Below, piece by piece: positions 1 to 7,268 of a stretch of 8,543 nucleotides of DNA. How positions within the stretch are numbered: position 1 is the first letter of the stretch; every line of letters starts with the position of its first letter. Origin of the DNA: JBFMFH01 sp964481395 (GTDB lineage Bacteria; Acidobacteriota; Vicinamibacteria; Vicinamibacterales; JAKQTR01); assembly GCA_964481395.1 (NCBI GenBank), contig CAYZYG010000160.1:1-8543 (forward strand), read 5' to 3'. A program made the translations under genes and the position numbers. A model generated the notes under the pieces. It had not been told where the DNA came from and did no database searches. It saw only the letters and a program-made list of their open reading frames with translations.

Positions 1-1
1 G

Positions 2-877
2 CTCCGGCTCGCGCGCGGCATGACCTACAAGGCCGCGCTCGCCGGCCTCGCGCACGGCGGCGGCAAGAGCGTGATCATCCGGCCGAAGAGCCGCTTCGAT
101 CGCGTCGCGCTGTTCCGCTCGTTCGGTCGCTTCATCGAGGACCTGCGCGGTCACTACATCACCGCCGAGGACTCGGGCACCGGCCTCGAGGACATGGAGA
201 TCGTGCGCACGGTGACCAAGCACGTGACCGGCATCGATCCGTCGCACGGCGGCTCGGGCGATCCGTCGCCGTTCACCGCGCTCGGCGTGCGCCGCGGCAT
301 CGAGGCGTGCGTGAAGTTCAAGCTCGGCAAGGACAACCTGCAGGGCGTCCACGTCGCCGTGCAGGGCGTCGGCCACGTCGGCTACCACCTGTGCAAGGAG
401 CTGCACCAGTGCGGCGCGAAGCTGACGGTCGCCGACGTCGACCCGCACAAGAGCGAGCGCGCGAAGCGCGAGTTCGGCGCCGCGATCGCGCAGCTCGATC
501 AGATCGCGCACGTCGACTGCGACGTGTTCGCGCCGTGCGCGCTCGGCGCCGGCATCAACGACGACACCGTGCCGCACCTGCGCGCGCCGATCGTCGCCGG
601 CGCGGCGAACAACCAGCTCGCCGAGCCGCGCCACGGCAACGACCTCCACGCGCGCGGCATCCTCTACGCACCCGACTACGCGATCAACGCGGGCGGCCTG
701 GTCAACGTCGCGCAGGAGGTGATCGGCTACGACCCGAAGGCCGCGCGCGAGCGCACGCTCAAGATCTACGACACGATCTACGAGATCTGCGATCGCAGCA
801 AGAAGCTGTCCGCGCCCACCTACAAGGTCGCCGACATCATGGTCGAGGAGAAGCTCGCGGCCGCTGCGAAGAAGTAG
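2..877 (+). CDS. Leucine dehydrogenase-type amino-acid dehydrogenase (5' partial)
   Basis: NAD-dependent oxidative deamination of a branched-chain amino acid to its 2-oxo acid in the cytoplasm, judged by family (Glu/Leu/Phe/Val dehydrogenase). The reading frame is open from base 2, so the true start lies upstream. Numbering from the internal Met at base 20: the substrate-binding Lys of MTYK (K4) and catalytic Lys of GGGK (K16) are 12 apart, and Asp in TAEDSGT (D51) is 35 beyond K16. These spacings equal those of K68, K80 and D115 in Bacillus leucine dehydrogenase, so about 64 N-terminal residues are missing. The Rossmann glycine motif GVGHVG (116-121) is followed by acidic VADVD (137-141), which favours NAD over NADP. 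ANNQL (196-200) and the APDYAINAGG stretch (217-226) are also family hallmarks. Val or Phe specificity cannot be excluded. The next gene starts 21 bases downstream but has its own promoter-like hexamer. Confidence 0.93.
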   Translation, partial: LRLARGMTYKAALAGLAHGGGKSVIIRPKSRFDRVALFRSFGRFIEDLRGHYITAEDSGTGLEDMEIVRTVTKHVTGIDPSHGGSGDPSPFTALGVRRGIEACVKFKLGKDNLQGVHVAVQGVGHVGYHLCKELHQCGAKLTVADVDPHKSERAKREFGAAIAQLDQIAHVDCDVFAPCALGAGINDDTVPHLRAPIVAGAANNQLAEPRHGNDLHARGILYAPDYAINAGGLVNVAQEVIGYDPKAARERTLKIYDTIYEICDRSKKLSAPTYKVADIMVEEKLAAAAKK

Positions 878-886
878 GCGTTGCGA

Positions 887-892
887 TACAAC
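887..892 (+). promoter_or_regulatory. Candidate -10 hexamer (TACAAC), leaderless start
   Basis: TACAAC lies exactly six bases (CGGCCC) before the ATG at 899 and no Shine-Dalgarno sequence is visible. Transcription from it would begin at or next to the start codon. No good -35 box is seen. It matches the spacing of the hexamers at 3764, 5192 and 5188-5193 (minus strand). Confidence 0.45.
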
Positions 893-898
893 CGGCCC

Positions 899-1717
899 AT
901 GAAGCTGGGTTGGCTCTGCATCGTTGCCCTGTTCATGTCCGCGTGCGTGAAGTCGAGCACGTACGAGGCGCTGAAGAAGAAGCGCGCCGACGAGGCCGCC
1001 GCCGCTCAGCAGCGCGAGCAAGAGCTGTCCGACAAGGTCGCGAAGCTCGACAAGGAGCTCGCCGCCGTCAAGGACGAGCGCTCGCAGCTCCAGAAGCAGA
1101 TCGACAACACGACCTCGATGAACGCCGCGATGGAGGAGCGCCTCAGGCAGCTCGGCCAGAACGTCGACAGCCTCAACCGCGAGAAGGCGATCAACCAGGC
1201 CCGCCTCGAGGAGCTGCGCCGGCAGAAGGCCGCCGCCGAGGAGCGCGCGGCGGTGTTCCGCAACCTGGTCGCGAAGCTGCGCTCGATGATCGACTCCGGC
1301 CAGCTCAAGGTCGTGATCCGCGACGGCCGCATGATCATCGCGCTGCCGAACGACATCCTGTTCGACTCCGGCAGCACGGCGGTGAAGAAGGCGGGCAAGG
1401 AGGCGATCGCGAAGGTGGCCAAGATCCTCGCGAACGTCGACCGCCGGTTCCTCGTGGTCGGCCACACCGACAACGTGCCGATCAAGACCGCGCAGTTCCG
1501 CTCGAACTGGGCGCTGTCGACGGCGCGCGCGCTCGAGGTCGTCGAGATCCTGATCAAGGAGGGCATGAACCCCAAGGCGCTGTCGGCCGCGGGTTACTCC
1601 GAGTTCGATCCCGTCGTCCCCAACGACACGCCCGAGCACAAGGCGCAGAACCGCCGCATCGAGATCGTCCTCCAGCCGAACCTCGCCGACCTGCCGCCGC
1701 TCGACGATCTCAAGTAG
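899..1717 (+). CDS. OmpA-family lipoprotein with long coiled coil
   Basis: 272-residue predicted outer-membrane lipoprotein that should hold the envelope to peptidoglycan. The ATG at 899 was chosen because it begins a short lipoprotein signal (charged K2, hydrophobic core, lipobox MSAC with Cys16). The TTG at 881 in the same frame would only add six polar residues. Residues about 22-128 are a Lys/Glu/Ala/Gln-rich heptad-like stretch, probably a coiled-coil spacer. Residues about 135-260 are an OmpA C-terminal domain: ILFDSGS (153-159), GHTDN (188-192) and LSTARA (206-211). D191 and R210 correspond to the Asp and Arg that bind diaminopimelate in OmpA/Pal/MotB domains. NRRIEIVL (251-258) ends the domain. 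Val follows the lipid-bearing Cys, so no classical inner-membrane retention signal is seen. The gene stops directly against the stop of the convergent neighbour. The exact role (Pal-like, motility-related or other) cannot be told from sequence. Confidence 0.92.
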   Translation: MKLGWLCIVALFMSACVKSSTYEALKKKRADEAAAAQQREQELSDKVAKLDKELAAVKDERSQLQKQIDNTTSMNAAMEERLRQLGQNVDSLNREKAINQARLEELRRQKAAAEERAAVFRNLVAKLRSMIDSGQLKVVIRDGRMIIALPNDILFDSGSTAVKKAGKEAIAKVAKILANVDRRFLVVGHTDNVPIKTAQFRSNWALSTARALEVVEILIKEGMNPKALSAAGYSEFDPVVPNDTPEHKAQNRRIEIVLQPNLADLPPLDDLK

Positions 1718-3028
1718 CTAATCGCTGTACATCCGCGGGTCGTTGACCTGGACGCCCGTGCGCTCGCGCAGGCGCTTCGTCGCGCCGTACGTGAGCTGCT
1801 GGAAGCCGAGCCGGAACGTCTTCAGGTGACGGAACGCCGGCCACAGCTCGACGAGCCGCGCCGCGGCGTTGTCGTCGAGGTCACCGTCGGCGAGATCGAG
1901 CAGCTCGAGCTGGGCGAGCAGCCGTGACGCGGCGAGCGCCTCGATCAATGCGGCCGTGCCGTACGTGCGCAACAGGCGCAGCTGCGCGAGCCGCGGGAAC
2001 CGTGCCGCATCGACCAGGGCGACCGCGTCGTACGCGAGCGAGCCGGGACCGATGCGCAGGTGCTCGAGCTGGGCGCGCGAGCCGCGCAGCAGCCACCGGA
2101 GCGTGGCGGCGTCGGGCACGGCGCGGTGCTCGAAGTGGCGCAGCTCGGGGAGCTCGCCGTACGCGAGCACGCCGCCGTCGACGACCAGCTTGCGCAGCTC
2201 GTACGCGGGCTCGAGCACCACGATGTCGCCGAGGCGCTCGACGGCCGCCGGCGGCTTGGTACCGGGCCAGAAGTCCCCGAGCACCAGCGTGCGCAGGGAG
2301 CGCGGTCCGGCGCGGCGCGCGAGCACGTCGAGCACGGGCTGGTAGCGGTCGCGTCCGCCGTCGACGGTGCCGAGCGTGAGCTCCTGCAGCGCGAGCGCGG
2401 CGGGCAGCGCGAGCAGGCGGTCGACGATCTCGGCGATCGGCGGATCCTCGGGGCGGGCGGCGTGCATCGACACCCGCGCCGTGCGGATGAACCCGAGCTG
2501 CCACTCGAGCTTGAACAGGTGGCGCCACGCGTGCAGCGGTCCCAGCAAGGCGGGCTCGTGCGCCGCGAAGTGTGCCTCCGCCGCACGCTTGCGGTCGAGG
2601 AACTGCTTCGGATCGCGCTCGTGCTTGAGCGCGTGCTGCAGCGCGATCAGCTCGCCGCGCGGGTCGCCCTCGGTCTGGAGCCAGTCGGCGAGCACGAGCA
2701 GCGCCGCCTCGTCACCCGGGTCCGCGACGACGGCGCGCTCGAGGTCGGCGTTGCGCAGCCCGCTGCCCGCCGCCGTCACCTCCACCGCCCCGCGCCGCTG
2801 GCGCAGCGCCGGCTCCTCGGTCCCGGGCACGAGCCTGTAGCCCTTGCGGCGCTTCTCGGCGACCAGACGGTCGTACTCCCTGCGGGCCCGGGCCTCGTCG
2901 GGCCAGTGCTTGATCGTCTGCTGGCCGCGGCTGCCGATGCGTCCCCAGCGGACCGTGAACGTCGCCCCGGCGAGCGTGATCTCCCAGAACTTGTGCGAGG
3001 TGCCGTCGCTGACCTCGTAGCGCGCCAT
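1718..3028 (-). CDS. WGR domain / TIGR02996 / leucine-rich repeat-like protein
   Basis: 436-residue predicted cytoplasmic protein of unknown function. The start at 3028 was chosen because MARYEVSDG begins a WGR domain (about 1-66) with its signature WGRIG at 28-32; the open frame continues far upstream but with no domain-like sequence. Residues about 96-134 (LERAVVADPGDEAAL, then LADWLQ, GDPRGELIALQ) match the TIGR02996 'repeat-companion' domain, a family expanded in Myxococcota and Planctomycetes and usually placed before leucine-rich or other repeats. Residues about 165-425 carry irregular leucine-rich segments such as LRTLVLGDF, LEHLRIGPG and LELLDLADGDLDDN, resembling ribonuclease-inhibitor-type repeats. 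WGR domains elsewhere occur in PARP-like and nucleic-acid-associated proteins, but no catalytic domain is present. Protein-protein recognition is the likeliest role (inference). The start lacks a Shine-Dalgarno sequence, and no TA-type hexamer sits six bases upstream. Confidence 0.88.
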   Translation of the reverse strand: MARYEVSDGTSHKFWEITLAGATFTVRWGRIGSRGQQTIKHWPDEARARREYDRLVAEKRRKGYRLVPGTEEPALRQRRGAVEVTAAGSGLRNADLERAVVADPGDEAALLVLADWLQTEGDPRGELIALQHALKHERDPKQFLDRKRAAEAHFAAHEPALLGPLHAWRHLFKLEWQLGFIRTARVSMHAARPEDPPIAEIVDRLLALPAALALQELTLGTVDGGRDRYQPVLDVLARRAGPRSLRTLVLGDFWPGTKPPAAVERLGDIVVLEPAYELRKLVVDGGVLAYGELPELRHFEHRAVPDAATLRWLLRGSRAQLEHLRIGPGSLAYDAVALVDAARFPRLAQLRLLRTYGTAALIEALAASRLLAQLELLDLADGDLDDNAAARLVELWPAFRHLKTFRLGFQQLTYGATKRLRERTGVQVNDPRMYSD

Positions 3029-3108
3029 CGCGGCCGAGCTTGCACCGGACCGCCGCGGGCGCGCACGCGAAACCTCCGCAACGAGCGCGACTGTCACGTC
3101 CTCTTTGA

Positions 3109-3128
3109 GGGAGCCGGCGGTAGCTCCC
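3109..3128. promoter_or_regulatory. Small inverted repeat in the divergent WGR/csbD-like intergenic region
   Basis: GGGAGC (3109-3114) and GCTCCC (3123-3128) form a perfect six-base inverted repeat with an eight-base loop. It sits between the divergent starts at 3028 (-) and 3203 (+), where an operator or leader hairpin could be. There is no direct evidence of function. Confidence 0.25.
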
Positions 3129-3189
3129 GGGGTTGCCGCGATGACGCGGGCACGCTCGATGCACGCGTCCGATGCAACACCACCCTGAC

Positions 3190-3195
3190 AAGGAG
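3190..3195 (+). promoter_or_regulatory. Shine-Dalgarno AAGGAG
   Basis: A near-perfect ribosome binding site, seven bases before the ATG at 3203. It fixes that start over the in-frame ATG at 3212. It is the only strong Shine-Dalgarno sequence found before any gene start in the window. Confidence 0.85.
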
Positions 3196-3202
3196 TACCG
3201 AG

Positions 3203-3439
3203 ATGGGCGCCATGCTCGACAAGATCAAAGGCAAGATGAAGAAGGCCGAGGGCAAGATCACCGACGACAAGCTGCGCACCGCGCAGGGCACCGCCGAGGA
3301 GAAGAAGGGCCGCGTGAAGGGCGCCGTCGAGCGCGGCGTCCGCAAGGCGAAGAGCGCCGTCGACGAGGCGAAGATCCGCGGCCGGATGGCGAAGAACAAG
3401 GCGAGCCGCAAGTCGGCCGCCGCGCGCAAGACGCCCTGA
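3203..3439 (+). CDS. CsbD-like small stress protein
   Basis: 78-residue, highly charged, Lys/Ala/Glu/Arg-rich protein with no signal peptide or membrane segment. The pattern IKGKMKKAEGKITDDKL (8-24), then AQGTAEEKKGRVKGAVERG (27-45), follows the CsbD-family layout of amphipathic helices punctuated by Gly-Lys pairs. CsbD of Bacillus is a general-stress protein of unknown biochemistry. The C-terminal 30 residues are strongly basic (KASRKSAAARKTP at the end), more than in typical CsbD, so nucleic-acid contact is possible (inference). The gene is divergent from the WGR gene with a 174-base spacer. The start is set by AAGGAG at 3190-3195. Its strong ribosome binding site contrasts with the apparently leaderless neighbours and suggests high or separately controlled translation. 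The family call rests on motif resemblance only. Confidence 0.78.
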   Translation: MGAMLDKIKGKMKKAEGKITDDKLRTAQGTAEEKKGRVKGAVERGVRKAKSAVDEAKIRGRMAKNKASRKSAAARKTP

Positions 3440-3628
3440 CCCGATCACCGGCGGTGTCGAGCACGAGCATCGCCGAGCCGTGACCTGTCCAGGCTGTCCC
3501 AGCCGTCCGAGCAGCCGACGCAGCTCGCGAAGCGCCTCGTCCTGATCCGGGCGCGCTCTACCCGTGTTCGTGCGCTCCGACGACGACACCTTCGATGCGC
3601 TGTCCGGGATGTCCAGGTGGCGGACACG

Positions 3629-3647
3629 GCGTCCGTGCAGCGGACGC
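3629..3647. repeat. Perfect 7-bp inverted repeat (GCGTCCG/CGGACGC)
   Basis: GCGTCCG (3629-3635), a five-base spacer TGCAG, then CGGACGC (3641-3647). An alternative stem is CGGAC (3621-3625) with GTCCG (3631-3635). No T-tract follows, so it does not look like an intrinsic terminator. It could be a protein-binding palindrome. Confidence 0.4.
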
Positions 3648-3763
3648 GATCCGGACGTCTCCCACGCCATCCGCGCGAGATCCCACGCGCCCGCGCGAGG
3701 TACGCGGCGTGCTCCGCACGGCGCGCGTGAATGCCGGCGCCGAGCGATCCCGAACGCGCGTGG

Positions 3764-3769
3764 TACCCT
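3764..3769 (+). promoter_or_regulatory. Candidate -10 hexamer (TACCCT), leaderless start
   Basis: TACCCT fits the TAnnnT pattern and ends exactly six bases (GGCGAC) before the ATG at 3776. There is no Shine-Dalgarno sequence. The in-frame ATG at 3731 lies upstream of this hexamer and was rejected as the start. Confidence 0.5.
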
Positions 3770-3775
3770 GGCGAC

Positions 3776-4481
3776 ATGAACGTCGACTCGACGGTTCCGC
3801 AGCCACCGCGTGGTGAGTGGTGGAGCGACGAGCCGCCGATGGAGAACTACGCGCACCTGATGCAGATGATCGCGCTGATCGCGTCGCTGCGCTGGTGGTG
3901 GCGAGACCGCGCCCCCGACTACTTCGTCGGGGGGAACCTGACCGTGTACGACAGCCAGCTGCGCCGGCGGTCTGAGGACTTCCGCGGGCCGGACTTCTTC
4001 GCCGCGCTCGGCGTCGACGGCCTGCGCGAGCGCCGCAGCCGTGTGGGAAGAAGGCGGGCGCTACCCGAACGTCATCGTCGAGCTGCTGTCCTCGACGACC
4101 GAGGCGATCGACCGCGGCGAGAAGATGCAGGTCTACGAGCAGGTGTTCCGCACCCCCGAGTACTTCCTGTTCGATCCCCAGACGCGCGCGTTCGAGGGCC
4201 ATCGGCTCGTGGGTGGCCGCTACATCCCGATCGATCGCGACGCGAACGGCCGCCTCGCGAGCGAGCAGCTCGATCTGCTGCTCGGCGTGCACGGCGAGCA
4301 GCTCCGCTTCTTCACGCGCGACGGCCAGCTCGTCCCGACGCCCGACGAGGCGGCACTCCTCGCCCAGCAGGAGACCGCCGCCGCGACGCGAGAAGCGGAG
4401 CACTGGAGACGACGCGCGATCGACGCCGAGGCGGAGCTCGCGAAGCTCCGGGGCTCGCGCGACGAACACGACGAGTCGTGA
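3776..4481 (+). pseudogene. Uma2-family (DUF820) restriction endonuclease-fold protein, frameshifted
   Basis: Two adjoining frames give one Uma2 protein of about 235 residues, the normal family size. The first frame (ATG 3776) runs to about codon 88 and carries YFVGGNLTVYDS (49-60) and the active-site GPDFFAALGVD (71-81). At 4040 the frame must shift by one base. The second frame (from GTG 4041) continues VWEEGGRYPNVIVELLSS, the E...K part of the PD-(D/E)xK site (VELLSSTTEAIDRGEK), RTPEYFLFDP and a C-terminal Glu/Ala/Arg helix typical of the family. The family usually reads about RRSWVVWEEGG here. The observed AGC-C-GTG-TGG is what a five-base deletion removing Trp-Val coding would leave. Without the shift, the first frame continues into Arg-rich out-of-frame sequence and loses the catalytic Glu/Lys. 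This could be a true pseudogene or a sequencing error. Uma2 proteins are abundant paralogues of unknown biological role. Confidence 0.85.
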
Positions 4482-4501
4482 CCTGCCCCATCCACGCGCA
4501 T

Positions 4502-4520
4502 CAGACACCGTGGTCGTCTG
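4502..4520. terminator. Possible bidirectional hairpin between convergent genes
   Basis: CAGAC (4502-4506) pairs with GTCTG (4516-4520); AC/GT can extend the stem past a bulged C. It lies in the 40-base gap between the convergent stops at 4481 and 4522. There is no T-tract on either side, so intrinsic termination is uncertain. Confidence 0.3.
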
Positions 4521-4521
4521 G

Positions 4522-5181
4522 TCACTCGCGCTTCGTGAGCAGCTTGTGGTTCTTGCAGCCGACCTCGCTGCCGAGCTTGCACGCCTTGTCGAACAGCGCG
4601 ATCGCCTTCGCGGCGTCCTTCGGCACCGCCTTGCCCTCGTAATAGATGATGCCGAGCTCGGTGCAGCCCTTCGGGTTGCCGAGGTCGCAGGCCTTCGCGA
4701 AGTAGGTGCCGGCCTTCTTGACGTCGGGCTTCACGCCCTCGCCGAGGCGGTAGACGTTGCCGAGGTTGAAGCAGCCGAAGCCGTTCTTGAGCTTGCAGGC
4801 CTGGTCGTAGAGCGCCTTGGCCTTGCCGTGGTCGACCTTGCTCGCGCCCTGGTTGCCGTCGGACCACGACGTGCCGAGGTTGTTGCACGCGCGGCCGTCC
4901 CTGGCCTTGCACGCCTTCTCCCAGAGGGCGAACGCGGCGGCCTCGTCCTTCGCGACGCCGGTGCCGTCCATCAGGCGCTGGCCCTGCTCGGTGCAGCCGG
5001 CGACGACCTTCGCGGCGCACGCCTGCTGGAAGTAGGTGTAGGCCTTCGCGGCGTCCGGCTCCGCCTCGCCGAGCGCGAGGCACGCCTTGCCCTTGCCGCG
5101 CTGGCAGTCGGCGGCCGGGTCGGCGGCGGCGGGAGACGCCAGGAGGGTGGCGAACACGGCGATGGCGAGCGAGGCGCGCAT
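4522..5181 (-). CDS. Secreted Sel1-repeat protein, cysteine-paired (Hcp-like)
   Basis: 219-residue predicted periplasmic or secreted solenoid protein. The ATG at 5181 begins a Sec signal peptide (MRASLAIAVFATLLASPAAA, likely cleavage after Ala20), whereas the open frame upstream is antisense to the next gene. Sel1-like repeats follow: ALGEAEPDAAKAYTYFQQAC, EQGQRLMDGTGV, NLGTSWSDG, NLGNVYRLGEGV and ELGIIYYEGKAV, each followed by an A-x-A-x-x-L/Y-F-type helix. Six Cys pairs each have seven residues between them: C26/C34, C55/C63, C91/C99, C129/C137, C165/C173 and C201/C209. The last five are spaced 36-38 residues apart, one per repeat. This is the architecture of the Helicobacter cysteine-rich (Hcp) proteins, where each repeat is locked by a disulfide. 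Hcp proteins bind beta-lactams or act extracellularly. The function here is unknown; protein binding in the envelope is most likely. Confidence 0.92.
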   Translation of the reverse strand: MRASLAIAVFATLLASPAAADPAADCQRGKGKACLALGEAEPDAAKAYTYFQQACAAKVVAGCTEQGQRLMDGTGVAKDEAAAFALWEKACKARDGRACNNLGTSWSDGNQGASKVDHGKAKALYDQACKLKNGFGCFNLGNVYRLGEGVKPDVKKAGTYFAKACDLGNPKGCTELGIIYYEGKAVPKDAAKAIALFDKACKLGSEVGCKNHKLLTKRE

Positions 5182-5187
5182 CGCGTG

Positions 5188-5193
5188 ATGGTA
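5188..5193 (-). promoter_or_regulatory. Candidate -10 hexamer (TACCAT on minus strand), leaderless start
   Basis: On the minus strand TACCAT is followed by exactly six bases (CACGCG) and then the ATG at 5181. There is no Shine-Dalgarno sequence. It overlaps the plus-strand hexamer at 5192-5197 by the shared TA at 5192-5193. Confidence 0.5.
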
Positions 5194-5197
5194 TCGT
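5192..5197 (+). promoter_or_regulatory. Candidate -10 hexamer (TATCGT), leaderless start
   Basis: TATCGT is followed by exactly six bases (GGTTCG) and then the GTG at 5204. There is no Shine-Dalgarno sequence. Together with the minus-strand TACCAT it forms a head-to-head pair in a 22-base spacer between two start codons. Confidence 0.5.
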
Positions 5198-5203
5198 GGT
5201 TCG

Positions 5204-5938
5204 GTGCCGCGCTCGTGGGTGCTCGCGCTGCTCGCGGTCGGCTGCGCCGGCGGCGACGACGAGCCGCCGCCGATGATGATGGGGATGCCGTCGATCGAGG
5301 GCACGCCGGTGTCGACGTTCGAGGCGACGTCGTGCTCGACCGAGGTCGTGCTCGAGCTGTCGCGGCAGATCGCCGAGGAGGTGGACTGCCTGATGCCCGG
5401 CCAGCTCGTGCGGTTCGAGGCCGTGAACGGCATCGAGCTCACGGGCGCGGCGGTGCTGCCGTACCTCGGGCAGGACGCGCGCGACGACCTCTACGCGGCG
5501 GCCGCGGCGGGCGGGATGCCGCTGCAGATCAACAGCGGGTTCCGCACGGTCGTGCAGCAGTACCTGCTGCGGCGGTGGTTCGAGCTCGGGCGCTGCGGGA
5601 TCCCGGCCGCGGCGGAGCCCGGGCAGAGCAACCACGAGAGCGGGCGCGCGATCGACGTCCAGAACTACAGCGCGTGGATCGCGGTGCTCGACGCGCACGG
5701 CTGGAAGCACGACGTGCCCGGCGATCCGGTGCACTTCGATCACACGGCGTCCCCCGACATCCGCGGGACGGACGTGCTCGCGTTCCAGCGACTGTGGAAC
5801 CGCAACGCGCCCGACGACATGATCGTGGAGGACGGGGCGTACGGGCCGATGACGGAGGCTCGCATCCAGCGCGCGCCCGCGGAGGGCTTTGGCCTCGGCG
5901 CGGGGTGCGCCGCACGCGTGCGCTTTGCGGACGAGTAG
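5204..5938 (+). CDS. M15-type D-alanyl-D-alanine carboxypeptidase/endopeptidase lipoprotein with PG-binding domain
   Basis: 244-residue predicted zinc peptidase that cleaves peptidoglycan stem or cross-bridge peptides in the periplasm. The GTG start gives a lipoprotein-like signal (MPRSWVLALLAVGC, Cys14), then a short Met/Pro-rich linker (PPPMMMGMP, 21-29). The catalytic domain spans about 45-182 and has M15 signatures: NSGFRT (110-115), QSNHESGRAIDV (141-152) with HxxGxAxD zinc ligands H144 and D151, and GDPVHFDH (173-180) with third ligand H177 and probable catalytic acid D174. VanY-type members usually have Glu at the D174 position. Residues about 188-225 (LAFQRLWNRNAPDDMIVEDGAYGP) match a PG_binding_1 domain, here at the C-terminus. 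Six cysteines would lie outside the cytoplasm, five besides the lipid-bearing Cys14. The gene is divergent from the Sel1 gene. Carboxypeptidase versus endopeptidase activity cannot be settled by sequence. Confidence 0.88.
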   Translation: MPRSWVLALLAVGCAGGDDEPPPMMMGMPSIEGTPVSTFEATSCSTEVVLELSRQIAEEVDCLMPGQLVRFEAVNGIELTGAAVLPYLGQDARDDLYAAAAAGGMPLQINSGFRTVVQQYLLRRWFELGRCGIPAAAEPGQSNHESGRAIDVQNYSAWIAVLDAHGWKHDVPGDPVHFDHTASPDIRGTDVLAFQRLWNRNAPDDMIVEDGAYGPMTEARIQRAPAEGFGLGAGCAARVRFADE

Positions 5939-5940
5939 CG

Positions 5941-5946
5941 TAGGCT
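5941..5946 (+). promoter_or_regulatory. Weak candidate -10 hexamer (TAGGCT) before the phosphofructokinase
   Basis: TAGGCT fits TAnnnT but ends nine bases before the GTG at 5956, a looser spacing than at the four clear cases. The 17-base gap after the previous stop also allows simple co-transcription. There is no Shine-Dalgarno sequence. Confidence 0.25.
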
Positions 5947-5955
5947 GCGCGCGCT

Positions 5956-7257
<1,302 letters not shown>

Positions 7258-7268
7258 CTGTCGCGGCT

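Larger units (their letters stand above)
3440..3775. other. Gene-free spacer with clustered GTCC/GGAC words
   Basis: 336 bases between the CsbD-like gene and the broken Uma2 gene. Open frames run through it on the minus strand, but they are extensions of antisense frames and show no domain, start signal or recognisable composition. What can be seen is a concentration of GTCC (3487, 3496, 3505, 3539, 3602, 3611, 3631) and GGAC (3622, 3642, 3653), including the hairpin at 3629-3647. No clear terminator for the upstream gene is present. Confidence 0.55.

Noticed and set aside
307..1746. Long Arg/Ala-rich open frame on the plus strand spanning two genes
   Set aside because: It is an off-frame reading of the dehydrogenase and OmpA lipoprotein genes, with the Arg/Ala-repeat composition typical of GC-rich shadow frames and no domain.
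2060..3202. Upstream extension of the CsbD-like frame to 459 residues
   Set aside because: It is antisense to the WGR gene; the Shine-Dalgarno sequence at 3190-3195 fixes the start at 3203.
3470..3570. Possible remnant peptide on the minus strand in the spacer (ALRELRRLLGRLGQPGQ)
   Set aside because: The helix-like stretch may just reflect the 9-bp GTCC words read in frame; no start signal and no recognised family.
3029..3856. N-terminal extension of the WGR protein to 712 residues
   Set aside because: The extension reads antisense through the CsbD-like gene and spacer, and the WGR domain starts directly at the Met at 3028.
4021..4060. Programmed ribosomal frameshift to express the Uma2 protein
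   Set aside because: No slippery run or downstream stimulatory structure is evident at the junction, and the family-typical residues at the joint are missing, which fits a deletion better.
3558..4508. 316-residue minus-strand frame over the Uma2 gene
   Set aside because: The Uma2 motifs on the plus strand, though in two frames, are convincing; the antisense frame has none.
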